Source: Cycas panzhihuaensis (lineage: Eukaryota; Cycadophyta). Taken from it: 64,000 bases of DNA. Where the stretch lies: assembly GCA_023213395.1 (NCBI GenBank), contig CM041465.1:22816001-22880000 (forward strand), in the 5' to 3' direction. Of the stretch, positions 44,411 to 55,500 are shown in pieces. Both the position numbers and the translations under genes were made by a program. A model generated the notes under the pieces. It was given only the letters and a program-made list of their open reading frames with translations, was not told the origin of the DNA and searched no databases. The stretch's first letter is position 1; every line of letters starts with the position of its first letter.

Positions 44411-45114
44411 TCCTTAGGCGAGGGATCACACTGACCAAGAGATGGTGCCCCAGGAGCAGGGCAACAATAGGACAGGACACATGCATTTGATTTTGATAGG
44501 GAAAAGCACAGGCCTCTAGGGGGTCATATATATAGAGTCATATGATTGTACCCCCCGTGCAAGGATACCGGCTTCCCATATATACGATGTGATATATGAT
44601 TTTGATGTATATATATATATATATATATATGGGGTAATTGGTACCCCATTTTGATATGAGATGATGTGTATATCATATGTGGCAGATGACATGTATGTTT
44701 TGTTATGTATGTAATAGATGCTTTGTTATATGATGCATGTATTTCCTTCCATGCATGGCTATATATCTAATAGGAGCACACACGACCACCATGAGTAGAG
44801 GTGATAGGCACATGTGGGGTTAGAAATAGAGCAACACGCATATCCATGGAGGAGCATAACAAGATATGCGAAGGAAACACTAAGCAAGAGAGGGGGAGTA
44901 ATGATACTCCAGAGCATCGTCCTAACTAGGGGATGCCCAAATAGGAAGACAAAAAGTCCCAAAAAGATATGGGACACACGTTCCACAGGAGGAACTAGAA
45001 AGAAAAGGAAGAGGCCATCCTAAGTTACCATTCTACCCGTGGCTAGGAGAAATGGGCACAACTCAAGATGGTAGTTTAGGCTCATTTTGGAGCGTGTGTG
45101 AAGTGATAGTAAGG
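44411..45114. other. P8 spacer with TA microsatellite
   Basis: Non-coding gap between convergent antisense gene and integrase. Pure TA run at about 44608-44631. Same spacer in P1 and, inverted, in P4. Confidence 0.65.
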
Positions 45115-46461
45115 TCATGAGTAAAACTTCTTAAGGAATTTCCCATTAACAGCTTTCTCAAACTCAGGACCTTCCAGGGTGGCAATCCTATAAGCACCAT
45201 TACCGAGGGTCTCGATAATGACGAAAGGGCCAACCCAACTAGGTTTGAATTTAGTCAAACGGTCATGAAGATATTCTAATTTGAGGATGTGGTCCCTAGG
45301 AAACAAAGGATGGGAACGAAGATGTTTATCGTAGGTCCTTTGTGAGCAAGCTTTAGATGCCAGGTTAGCCTGATAAGCGGCTAAACGTTTCTCATCCAAA
45401 GCCTCGAGGTCTAGAAGGCGAGCCTGATGGATTGACTCTTCATCAATGAGACCTCGAAGAGAGACTCGCAAAGAAGGAATCTCTACCTCCAATGGGAGTA
45501 CCGCCTCAGTATCATAGACCAGGGAGAACGGGGTCATTCCCGTGGTAGAACAGATAGAGGTGTGGTAAGCCCACAAAGTAGAAGGCAGCTGAAGGTACCA
45601 GTCTCTTTGAGATTGAGCAATAGTTTTCTTTAGGACATTGATGAGAGTCTTATTGAATGACTTTACCTGACCATTTGCCTGAGGATATTAAGGAGAAGAA
45701 GTTTTATAAGAAATCTTAAATTTCTCGCAAAGCTCATCCATCTCCTTGTTACAAAAGGGGGTTCCATTATCAGTGATTAAGATGTCTAAAATCCCAAAAT
45801 GGCAAATGATGTGTTAGTAAACAAATGTAGCTATCATTTTACCAGGAGTGGTGATTAGGGGAATGGCTTCCACCCATTTGGTAAAATATTCTATGGTAGT
45901 CAAGATAAACTGGTGCTACGATGATGAAGGTGGAGAGATAGCCCCGATGAGGTCTAGCCCCTACTGAGCAAAAGGCCATGGAGAAATAATGGGGTGAAGG
46001 GCCTCAAAAGGTACATGGGAGATGTTGGCATGTTCCTAACATCACTAACATCTCAAGGCAAAAGTGTGGGCATCCTTGAAAAGGGACAGCCAGAAGTAAC
46101 CCATGCGGAGGATCCTCTAAGCCATAGACTGACCCCCACAAATACCATAGTGGCATTCATAGAGTATTTGGTCAACTTCGTTAGTAGTGACGTAGCAAAG
46201 GAGGACCCTATCGAAGGACCTCTTGTACAATACTTCATCCATGAGGAAGTATTGCCTAGCAGAAGTCTAGATGTGAGATCTAACTTTACTACTAGCATCA
46301 AGGCAATATTGTTGTTGTGTAAGATACCACACTATGTCGCCATACCACTCATTGTCAATGAGTGGATGAGGAGAGATGTCCTGAATCATCAAGATGGACT
46401 CATCAGGGAGAGAATCGTCGATGGGAGTATCAAAGGAGTTAGGAATAGGGGCGTTTGTGAG
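45115..46461 (-). pseudogene. P8 integrase, broken
   Basis: HHCC part with ECHYGICGGQS, then core: TTIEYFTKWVEAI (Glu where the first catalytic Asp is expected), ITDNGTPF (second Asp), GQVKSFNKT (Lys in place of the catalytic Glu). The C-terminal 153 codons from GMTPFSLVYDTEAVLPLEVE to FLKKFYS are open and include WVGPFVIIETLGNGAYRIA. With two catalytic positions altered plus stops at about 45690, 45815 and 46020, this copy cannot integrate DNA. Confidence 0.85.
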
Positions 46462-46990
46462 CTACTCAGCCACCACCATTTGCTTCTTTGATTTCTGGTT
46501 AACGATATGAAGGTTGAATTCTTGAAGTAGGACGGCCCAACGACCAGCCCTACCTGTCAAATCCGAATGAGTAAGTAAGTATCGTAAGGGATCAGACTGG
46601 ACGATCACCTTGGTGGTATTGCCAAGCAAGTAGTGTCTAAACTTCTTGGTTGCATGGACCAAGGAGAGACACTCCTTCTCAATAAAACAATAGTTAAGTT
46701 CAGCAGCCACAAGGGTGCAACTGATGAAATAAATAGCCCTCTCAATTCCTGAGTCATCCTCCTAAGCTAACATAGTGCCTAAGGACTCATTAGTTATCGA
46801 TGTATAAAGAATGAAGGGCCTATCAAAGTGAGGGGAAAACAACGTAGGAGCGGAAGTGAGGGCTTCCTTAAGTCCTTCAAAGGCCTGTTGGCTCTTGTCA
46901 ATCCAAACAAAAGGAGCTCCCTTCTTCAATAGGTTTGTAAGGGGTTTAGCACTTACAGCGAAGTCTACCAAGAAACGCTTGAGAAAACCA
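46462..46990 (-). pseudogene. P8 RNase H attached to RT
   Basis: FVWIDKSQQAFEGLKEAL, ILYTSITNESLGTMLA (Asp of the TSATDES motif is Asn here), IEKECLSLVHATKKFRHY (Glu), IVQSDPLRYLL (Asp). One stop near 46762 where the copy diverges from P4. Continuous with RT upstream. Confidence 0.8.
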
Positions 46991-47970
46991 AGCCTACCTA
47001 GAAATGACTTGATTTGTCATTGGGTTCTAGGAGGTGGCATGTCAAGGATTGCCCTGACCTTATCAAGATCAATCAGGATTCCTTGTTTGGACACAAGAAA
47101 TCCAAGGAGTTTGCCCGCAGTAACGGCAAACACACACTTGAGCGGGTTTAGGCTAACATGATACTTGCGGCATCGTGAGAAGATAGCCCATAAGTCAGAG
47201 GGATGATGGGCCCTGACACATGAGAGACCCATCATGTCATCCATAAAGACCTCTAATGTGTTATCAATGAGGTCATGGAAGATGAAATGCATTTCTCTCT
47301 GATAAGTAGCACCTACATTTTTAAGGCCAAAGGGCATTGCCTTATAGGCAAAGGTACCCCATGGTGTAGTGAAGGCCATCTTGTGGCAGTCTTCAAGAGA
47401 AATCTGGATCTGATTATAACCAAAGAAGCCATCCATTAAGGACATGACTTCGAATCTAGTGGTTCGATCAATGATTTGATCGATGAAAGGGAGTGGAAAG
47501 TTGTCCTTAGGACAAGCTTTGTTTATGTCACAGAAGTCGATACATATGCGAATGGCCCCATTCTTCTTAGCAATAGGGACAATGTTGGAGACCCACTTGG
47601 GGTAATCAATGGAAGTAATGAGTCCAGCATCTAAGATCTTTTCAACTTCCATCTTGACGGTGGCTAAGAGCTTCGGGTGAAGGGGATGCTGCTTTTGGCG
47701 CACGGGGTGGGCGCTAAGGATGGTGGTGAGATTATGGGTGACAATGGAGGGGTTAATTCCTTTCATGTCAGCATAATCCCATGTGAAAGCGTCCCAAAAC
47801 TCTTGGAACAAAAGGGAATATTCCCTTACCTCATCAGGATAGCATTCCATCCTAACCTTAATGACCTTGCTGGGGGCCAAGACTATGTCCTGGGTTGCCC
47901 CCATGTACATGGCATTCCCCTCCTCAAAGTGGAGAGGGGCAAGGTCAATGGGAGGAGATAGGGGACGGGA
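46991..47970 (-). pseudogene. P8 reverse transcriptase
   Basis: 297 codons open (47910-47017). Motifs: DYPKWVSNIVPIAKKNGAIR, ICIDFCDINKACPKDNFPL, SLMDGFFGYNQIQI, MPFGLKNVGATYQREM, LEVFMDDMMGLS (FMDD box), LGFLVSKQGI. The best RT in the family here. It matches P4 without the TAG stops of P4, which lets CAG-to-TAG changes be read directly. Confidence 0.9.
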
Positions 47971-49137
47971 TTAGGTCGGTAAGTGTGGACCCAATCGCAA
48001 GTTGGGCACGAAGCTCGCTAGGTGCTCAAGTAGGGCTTCATCATCCTCGAAGTAATCCACCCCATGGATGACCTTACTCCGAGTAGATGAAGTGCTAGAG
48101 GAAGTGGAGGCAACGGGACCATGATGGTCATCAGGTTGCCCATCTCCCTCGTGAGACTCTAAGAGAGAGTCAAAAGGGGACTCCCCAGAAGGAGCGAAAG
48201 GCAGTTCTTTGAAGCCATCACTTGCGAGGGGTGATGAAGGGGAAGAACTGATGACAGACGAGTTAACACGAGTAATGATATATGACACATAGGAGTGGCT
48301 AGTCTCACCAATGAGAGAGGTTCTAGATGGAGATCTAGAATGAGATGGGTGTGACCTACTGATGTGGAGGAAAGAGACAGGGTGGAGACAATCCTCATCC
48401 TCATCGCACGACTCGTCATCACTAAATGAGGTGAGGTACCCATAGCTCCCAATGCCAATAGGGGTGAAACGTGTGAGACTAGGAAAAGAAGATGCGAGAT
48501 CTTCTTCAGAGGGATCGGGTATACTAATAAAGTAAGCCAAGGCATGAGTAGAATCACCTTGGCTTTCCTGATTAGTAAGATGAGTTTGTTTGGCAAGTTG
48601 ACATTCGTGGGGAAGGACCCTTATTCGTCCATCATGGACGAATTTAAGTTGTCCCCAGAGAGTCGAACACACGACTCCCATTTGGTTGAGCCATGGTTGA
48701 CCTAAGAGAAGGTTGTAGTTGACATCGACATCGAGGACTACAACATCAGCGAGGACAGTCTTACCCTCGAGGGTGAGCAGAATCATGACAGATCCCAACA
48801 GGGTCTTCTCACTATTGTCATAACCTTGGCATCACCATCCAACAGGTTCTAAGGCAGAAATACTAAGCTCTTGTATGACACGTAAGGGCATGGCATTCAT
48901 GGAAGAACTATTGTCGATAACAGTCCTTCACAGGGTACAATCAGATGTATCAATGGTAATAGTGAATGGGAAGTTCCACTAACGTTCCATTTCACATGCG
49001 GGAGGAAGGTCCTTAGGATCAAAAGAAATAACAGGTTCATGACTTTGGGTGATGCCCAAAGCGTAGATGGGCGTGCCATTCAATCCTAAAGCTTCCAAGA
49101 CAAGAGCCCGCTGCTCGGGATAACTCCTCAAAATGTC
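47971..49137 (-). pseudogene. P8 aspartic protease and acidic linker
   Basis: The protease loop reads VIDNSSSMNAMP, so the conserved Gly of D-N-G is Ser. Second signature YNLLLGQPWLNQMG. The linker is Ser/Asp/Glu rich (SDDESCDEDED), then VDYFEDDEALLEHLA leading to RT. Stops near 48980, 48945 and 48832. Same frame as RT. Confidence 0.75.
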
Positions 49138-51729
49138 CATTAAGGACATCCCTGCAACAACGGTATGAAGCTCATCCATGATGGAGAAAGGCTTACCCTT
49201 CACGGTAGGTTGGGTAAGTACCCTTCGAAAATTGTAATGACCCGGGCATACAGGAATGGCCTTGGGGGAGAGAGGTACTTCCGGAGGAGGGTTCTCTGGA
49301 AGAGGATCAGAAGGAGTAGAGGAAGAAGCATCGATTACTTCTTCGGCGGCTTGAGACTGGGTGAGGGCATACGAAGGAATAGCCCCGACCATTTGGATCA
49401 CCTTCTTCCCCTTATTTCGGGGTTACGAAGGTGATGGGGTGCGATGGTTAGGGGAATGGGAGGAAGAGGATGAATCTTGGGCGTCCTTCCCTTTATCGCA
49501 GGAATGACAGGAATTTGGTAATCTTCCTCAGTTCCAGTTATTATTAGATTGAGTGTTGTGATCGTGTTCCCCATATTCGGGAATAGATCCTTATGGACCG
49601 GTTGGTCTAAATTAGGCCTTGAGGCCAGTTTAGAGGAGGAGTCACGTCGAGGGGCATCCTTAGGATGCTGGGCCCTACAACGTGAGTCATCATGGAAGCA
49701 CTCCCCATGAATAGAGCACCACTTCTTCTCAAGTGGGGGATCTGTCTTCCTCATTTGAGAGGACTGGGCATTTCCATTCCTGGGGAGGGAAGCTTGAGTT
49801 GCTTATTGAATCTATTTGTTGGATGTTAGAGATGAAGAAGCTTGTAACTTGAGTTTCTTCATCGTATGTTCGAACGAATGTATGGCAGATGTGAGAGGGT
49901 CTAAGGTCCTCTAAGTTGGGTGAGAGGAAGACCTAGAGGATTATTGAGGTTTAGTATCCTTAGTCAGGGGTGGTGCCTTACGTCACTGTGAGGGCTTGAT
50001 AGGCTTCTTGAGTCTGGCTTAGATCTCAATAGCCTCCAACGCTAAGCACTTGGCAATCACAGAGTCGCATGTTGTCGCCCCCATTTTAAGGACTTCCATA
50101 TGTACTGCAGGATGAAGTACGTTAACGAAAAGGTCTCTCTTTAACTCCTCAGGTAACGTGGCCTTAGTGGAGTGAAGAAGGTCATGGAATCATCACACAA
50201 AGTCACGATTCATCTCATCGTGGCCTTGTTTGAGCGATAAGAGGGATTTCATTTCGTTCTCAAATGGATGAGCTACATCAAAGTAGTTGATGAATTCGTC
50301 CGCCAATTGCTGGAATGAAAAGATAGAGTGGGCAGGGAGGCAATAAAACCATTTAAGGGCATCACCCTATAAAGATCGTGGAAACAATTTCATTAGGATA
50401 TGATCATAAGCCTAGTAATCAATACATGCCATAGAAAAACTATGCACGTGCTCTACTGGGTCTTGCGAAGAAGTTCCATCAAATCTAGGAACTTCAGGAG
50501 GATGAGGCGGCAGATTAGTTCTTAATGCCTCAATAGATAAAGGTGTCAATCTATAGTCCATGAAGGGATGCACCCTTGCCTGGACCATAGGATCAACGAA
50601 TGATGTAGTAGGTATAGAGCAAGGAACAGATGGGGGTGGCAAACCCATTCCTCCCTGAGGAAATGCCCCTTATAGAAAGGGGGCTTGAGGATAAGTGCCT
50701 TAAAAGGGAGTCGGGTTCCCTTGCGAAGGCATGGCAAAAGGGACTGTGCTAGATGGCGAAAAAGGGGGATGTGGAACTAGGTTTTACCCATATGGGCCAC
50801 CCGTAGGTGGGGCAATCCCATATGGGTGTAGTGGGTCCACCCCATAAGCTGGACGGTGGTTCCCTTTACCTTGCCCCCAAGGTTGAGAGGTGTAACCTAA
50901 GAGTATGGAAAAGGAAGGGCCAACAAGTTGGTTTTGAGGGTATGTGGGAGTGGGTCCCACATGACTAATGGCTGAAGGGTTAGTAGGACTAACAGGCCTA
51001 CTAGAGAAAGTATGTACCACATTGGGGGATGGCACATTAGTTTGGCTAGGAAAGGGTATGCTAACCTTTAACTTAGGGAAAGACATACCACAAGAAGGTC
51101 CCGAAGCACTAGGACCTCGGCAAGGGATAGAAGGTACAACATGCATCCCGAAAATAGTAATAGGGAAGGGATGGGATGAATGTGTAAGCACGAAAGGATT
51201 GGTTGTTGCAGGAGGAGTAGATGAGGATGAAGAGAGCAGGGGAGGAGCAGATGAAGAAGAGGCTCCCCCACGGAAGGCATCTTCAAACCATCTAGGATGT
51301 GGTTGAAAACGAGCAGTGCGACAACACTCATTAAAAGCTTCAACCACATCGTCGAGAGGGGTATCTACATGATCATAAGAGGTAGACGGGACCTCAAACG
51401 AAGTAGATCCCTCAGGACGTTCCTCATAAGAATCACCAACTGAGTGGTAAATCTCAAGAGGAAAAGATCCTTCTACCGCATGAGTAGAAGGATAGGTGTC
51501 AAGCAGGTGATGTTGGTCACCCAGGTAGTACATAAGATCATCACCCTCCTAGGTGGATCCCAGAATAGAAGAGGGAAACTCGTGAGTTCCCAAGGCTAAG
51601 ATGTGGTAGGCCCAATCGGAAGGGTATCCTTCCATAGTCGAATAGGAATCCGACGAAGGAAGAGGACGATACCTGGGATCTTCTAACAATGGAGGTAAGT
51701 CATGTAAGTGACGAGAGAAGCGTTGCATA
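49138..51729 (-). pseudogene. P8 gag, broken
   Basis: Starts MQRFSRHLHDLPPLLEDP at 51729; ATG intact here, unlike P4. Pro/Ser-rich N-terminal region (open 51533-50784), capsid from FMDYRLTPLSIEALRTNL near 50580, and variant knuckle CSIHGECFHDDSRC (CX2HX4HX4C) at about 49730. One indel near 49530 shifts gag against the protease-RT frame; stops near 51548, 50410 and 49800-50000. 51730-51878 is leader. Confidence 0.8.
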
Positions 51730-51878
51730 CCAAGCTAACCAACACTGTAGGAGAAAGAAAGGGTGACAAAGAGCGCACGTTAGGGGCTGCCCAACGAAGA
51801 AAACGAAGTAGGAGAAAACTACAAGGAGGTAGTAATACCAACAGAAAAGAGCGAAAACTAGCTCCCTTACTAGCAGAT

Positions 51879-51896
51879 CCCTAGTATGGTCAATAG
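51879..51896 (-). other. P8 primer binding site region
   Basis: Minus strand CTATTGACCATACTAGGG after the LTR end GCATCCA, a decayed form of the P4 site. Confidence 0.5.
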
Positions 51897-54645
51897 TGGA
51901 TGCGTGTCTACGGGATAACTACCTAACTGAGCAGGAATAATGAGGGTGGTCAATGGCACTATCAGGTGCAGATAAGAACCTACGAGCAAGGCAAATACCA
52001 CGCAGGGCACCCTGTGCACTGGAGCGCGAGTTTAGGACCTGCGGATGGTACCCAGCTACCTAAAGGTGGTTCCCCACTTCAGTTAAGAAGAGAGGAGGTA
52101 GAGGAGTAACCTGGGTAGATCTTAGAGAAGAGTCCTCCCACCCTTGGATGGCCTGAAGGGAAGGGAGAGAATCCCTCGAGGGTTTCCCTATAGTGGAGGG
52201 AAACGAGTATGGGATAAAGTAAGTGAATAACCTACGGTTAAGGTCTTCTCAGTTATCTAGCTAGGCAAAAGAAAAAAATCAAGGGAGGATGAGGGGAGCG
52301 GGAACGATCAATCAATCAAGAGTTCCCCCCTTCGAAAGGGCAATCAAGAGAAAAGAAGGTGCTACGACACATGCAAGCAAACTAAACCAAAGACGACAAG
52401 CCGAGAGGGCAAGGGTAAAGTTTACAAGCCATAGGGAAAGGTTAGAAGGGAAAACTTCCTAAAACCTTTTCCTATGATAGATATAATGTGTGAAATATAA
52501 CAAACAGAATATAAACCAAAAGAAAGAGTCAGTTTCTCTTTTCCTTTTAAATGATCTAATTACTACCATGCAAAATCTTTTAAAGAAAAGAAAATGAAAT
52601 GAAACGAGAGAACATACCTGGAATGGAGACACAGTTGAACTGGCGGTGTTCCCACAAGGTGTCTAAGATCACCCACAAAGCACGGTGAAAGAGAGGGGTC
52701 ATGGTAGGATGAAGCATGGGGCTTCCTTACCTTCCCCGGAAGCGATACTAGAGTGCTAAGAAAGGAAAAAAGGAAAGTGATGGCACCAAATAAAATGCTA
52801 TAATAAAATATAACTAAAAGCACTTACCCGTAAGAGAGAAGAGGAGGAAATCTCTCATGCCCTCCATGTACCTACAAGTAAGCACAAATATCCCTTTCCA
52901 AAGAAAGGAGGCTAACAACATAAAGTGGAGTCCCAATAACACATGTACATATATGAAAAACAAGTCTCTATACCTATATGTTAGTGTTCATAAACCACAA
53001 GGTTGCAGCAATAATCTATGGCAAAACAAACTACTCAAATGAATAGTAACTATATAAGTAAGCCTCGGAGTGGCCCATCTCCCACAAAGAGCAACCCTAC
53101 CCTCCCTCAAGAAGCCATGAGGTAGTGAGGGTATGGCGGTAAAGCTGGCTGGAAAATAGGACAACAAAAGTACAAGGAAGCTCAAAGAGATCCCCAACAA
53201 ACTAAAGAGCTATGGGAAGAAAATTGGGTTGCTAAGAACAAGGTTGAGCTACGAACAAGTAGCTGGGGCTTATGCGTTCCCCGGATGGAAGATATAGGCT
53301 TGCAAACCAGTGTTGCAACAGGTGCAAACACTGATTTTAACAACTAGAAACAGGCTTCTAACCCTTAGCCCCACCCCAGGAGTAGCACGGGGACAAAGAG
53401 GAAGGTTTGGAGGGCGAGAGCCTCTTAGGGAGTGTGAGGGTGGTATAAAATCCACCCAACTCTATCCTAAACCTTATGCAACCCTCTTTAGCTACTGTCC
53501 TGGGTGTGAAACACAGGAAGAGGAGCCTAAACAATAGGGAAAACAATCCAAGACAAAGGTAAGAAGTAACCTCCAAAAGCAAGACAGGACAAGCTAGAAA
53601 TAACCATGCAAAACTAAGCATAAACTGGGCAAGGAAAGACCTTAGACCAATAAATACCTTTGGAGAGAAATCTACTAAAAAGAGGCTAAGAAATCTGAAA
53701 AGAAGTTGTGGAGCAGTAGGTATGGATTGCCTACTGAGATGGCTAAAGGAAAACCCTACACTTGAGACTGCTTGGTGGCTACCTGGGCAAAGAAGTCCTG
53801 GAAACTCTTCAAGGAAGCCCTCTCCAAGGCATATAAGGGGCTGTGAAGATGTCACAACAGAGCCAAAGTAGAGTCAGGTCTTTGGAGAGTGATTATGTGT
53901 CCTGGAACAACAAAGGGAGCGAGGGTGACAGTAGACAACAGGGCATTTTTCCTTGTGATCCTTCTAAAGTGAGCCAAAGAGGTCCCTAAAATGAGTTAGG
54001 TAAGACTTAAATACCCAGCCTTAACCCTAATCAAGCAATTAGGGCATGGCTGGCAGTGAGTTAAGTCGTGAGACATGTGGTAATTCTGTAATAAATGTGA
54101 GAATTACCACGGTAGATTTTAAAAATAAGTCATGATAGTCGCACCACAGTAAATTTTGTGGTACCGCAGTAAACTTCGTGGTACTACAAAATCTACTGCA
54201 GTATGGGACCACAGGTCCAAACAGCCAGCTTGGGCTGTGGACCAGTGACCTAGGAGGCCAGTAAGGGGCAGGCCCACCTACCCAAAGGCAGACAAGCAGA
54301 TAAATGAGCCACAGGAAGCAACAACGAGACTTAGAGATGCGACATGTCAACCAAACGATGATGGGTCATCACGCTGGGCAAGGATGACATGGACCAAGTG
54401 GGTCTTAAGGTGACTAGGGTAGAATGTGGGAAGTGACGCAGCTACTGGGGTGTCACACTCACTAGGAATGTGCCCCCGCTATAGCTGTTATAGGCTAAAT
54501 AGGTGTAGATGACAATAGGACCATCTACGAAATCATAGCATGCAAGAAGATACTCACCACAAAAGAAAACATTAATAAGATGAGAAACATACTTGCACTT
54601 ACCTAAGTCAATCGCTCCATATCCATTCCCAGAAGCTAGGAAATA
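51897..54645 (-). repeat. P8 5' LTR
   Basis: The minus strand starts TATTTCCTAGC (TG decayed to TA) at 54645 and ends GCATCCA at 51897. TATTTAA box at 54007-54013, palindrome array 54141-54205. No credible gene. Confidence 0.95.
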
Positions 54646-55189
54646 GTAGTGACTTGGTTCCTGCCTAAGTCAAACCCTAATCACTCGATTGAGCTAGGGT
54701 TGGGTTTAAAAGCCCAAAAACCACCTCATTTATCCTCTCTCTCATTCATTTTTTACTACTATCTTCTCCAAAAATGCCCAGTAATAGGATCAAGTTCTAC
54801 TACACTTGACTCATAGCCAGTTGCTAGCCCCTTATAGCTTAATACACACAGGTTGTAGGTTTGCAATATGGATAGCTGAGGAAAGATTGTGCTTTAAACA
54901 CTTCACCAAGCTCTAGGCATCCCTTTTACTCAAGTTTATATCTTTATTTGTTGCACCACTAGGGTCTTCTCCAGAAAACCCCAAGGGGTCTTCTTCCTCA
55001 CCTGATCTGATAGGGAGATCTTCCTCAAATTTTCCCTTACTAGTTACTCTTAAATTAGTTTTTTGGTTTCCCTTCTTTGAGCAATATAGATACTCTTCTA
55101 CCAGTACTTTTTACTACAAGTTTCTTCCTTTCTTTCTATTATAATGAGAGGCAAATCCTCTTTTTTCTTGGCCCATCCATAATCCCCTC
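54646..55189 (+). repeat. P4 3' LTR, segment 2
   Basis: Resumes after the P8 TSD with AAACCCTAA (54672), TAGGGTT and a TTTAAAAG TATA-like box, and ends at the C1 TSD CCCTC. Confidence 0.85.
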
Positions 55190-55486
55190 TGAAAAGGGTT
55201 AATGACATAAGGTCATTACATTAGTTGATTATTTCAAAAAAGGGTCTTAAGTGAACTTTAAATTAGATCACTTAAGTGAAATGCACTTTCATGTGCATTA
55301 TATGTAATTTCATTTCACCTAACTCAAATGCTCCCTCTCTCAATATAAAAGTAAAGCTCAATGGAGGAGATTCATTCTTACCTCCCCATTTTGTGAGAGC
55401 TACTTTCTTTCTCTCAAGTCTCTCTTGCTCCCATGTTTACCTTTGTGTTTAGTGCATGGAGATGAAGGAAAGATCCACTCTTTTCA
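55190..55486 (+). repeat. C1 5' LTR
   Basis: TGAAAAGGG ... CTCTTTTCA, 297 bp. Confidence 0.95.
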
Positions 55487-55488
55487 TG

Positions 55489-55500
55489 TGGTATCAGAGC
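55489..55500 (+). other. C1 primer binding site
   Basis: TGGTATCAGAGC, initiator Met-tRNA type, 2 bp after the LTR. Confidence 0.9.

Larger units (their letters stand above)
37769..54645 (-). mobile_element. P8: complete family-P element, 16.9 kb
   Basis: LTRs 2777 and 2749 bp, TSD GTAGT on both sides (37764-37768, 54646-54650), inserted into the 3' LTR of P4 just upstream of its TATA box. Minus-strand order: 5' LTR, PBS, gag, protease, RT, RNase H, integrase, antisense PMD gene, archaeal-type RNase H, PPT, 3' LTR. In a 222-bp LTR comparison I count about 25 differences, mostly transitions. It is the reference copy for the family. All frames contain stops. Confidence 0.95.

Noticed and set aside
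45994-46491. 165-codon plus-strand frame
   Set aside because: Antisense shadow of the P8 integrase and RNase H region, which has clear motifs in the minus frame.
53358-53855. Long minus-strand frame in the P8 5' LTR, also visible at 39231-39794
   Set aside because: The two LTRs were identical at insertion, so agreement is not selection. Leu/Ser/Phe-rich, no known motif, not kept in the P1 or P4 LTRs.
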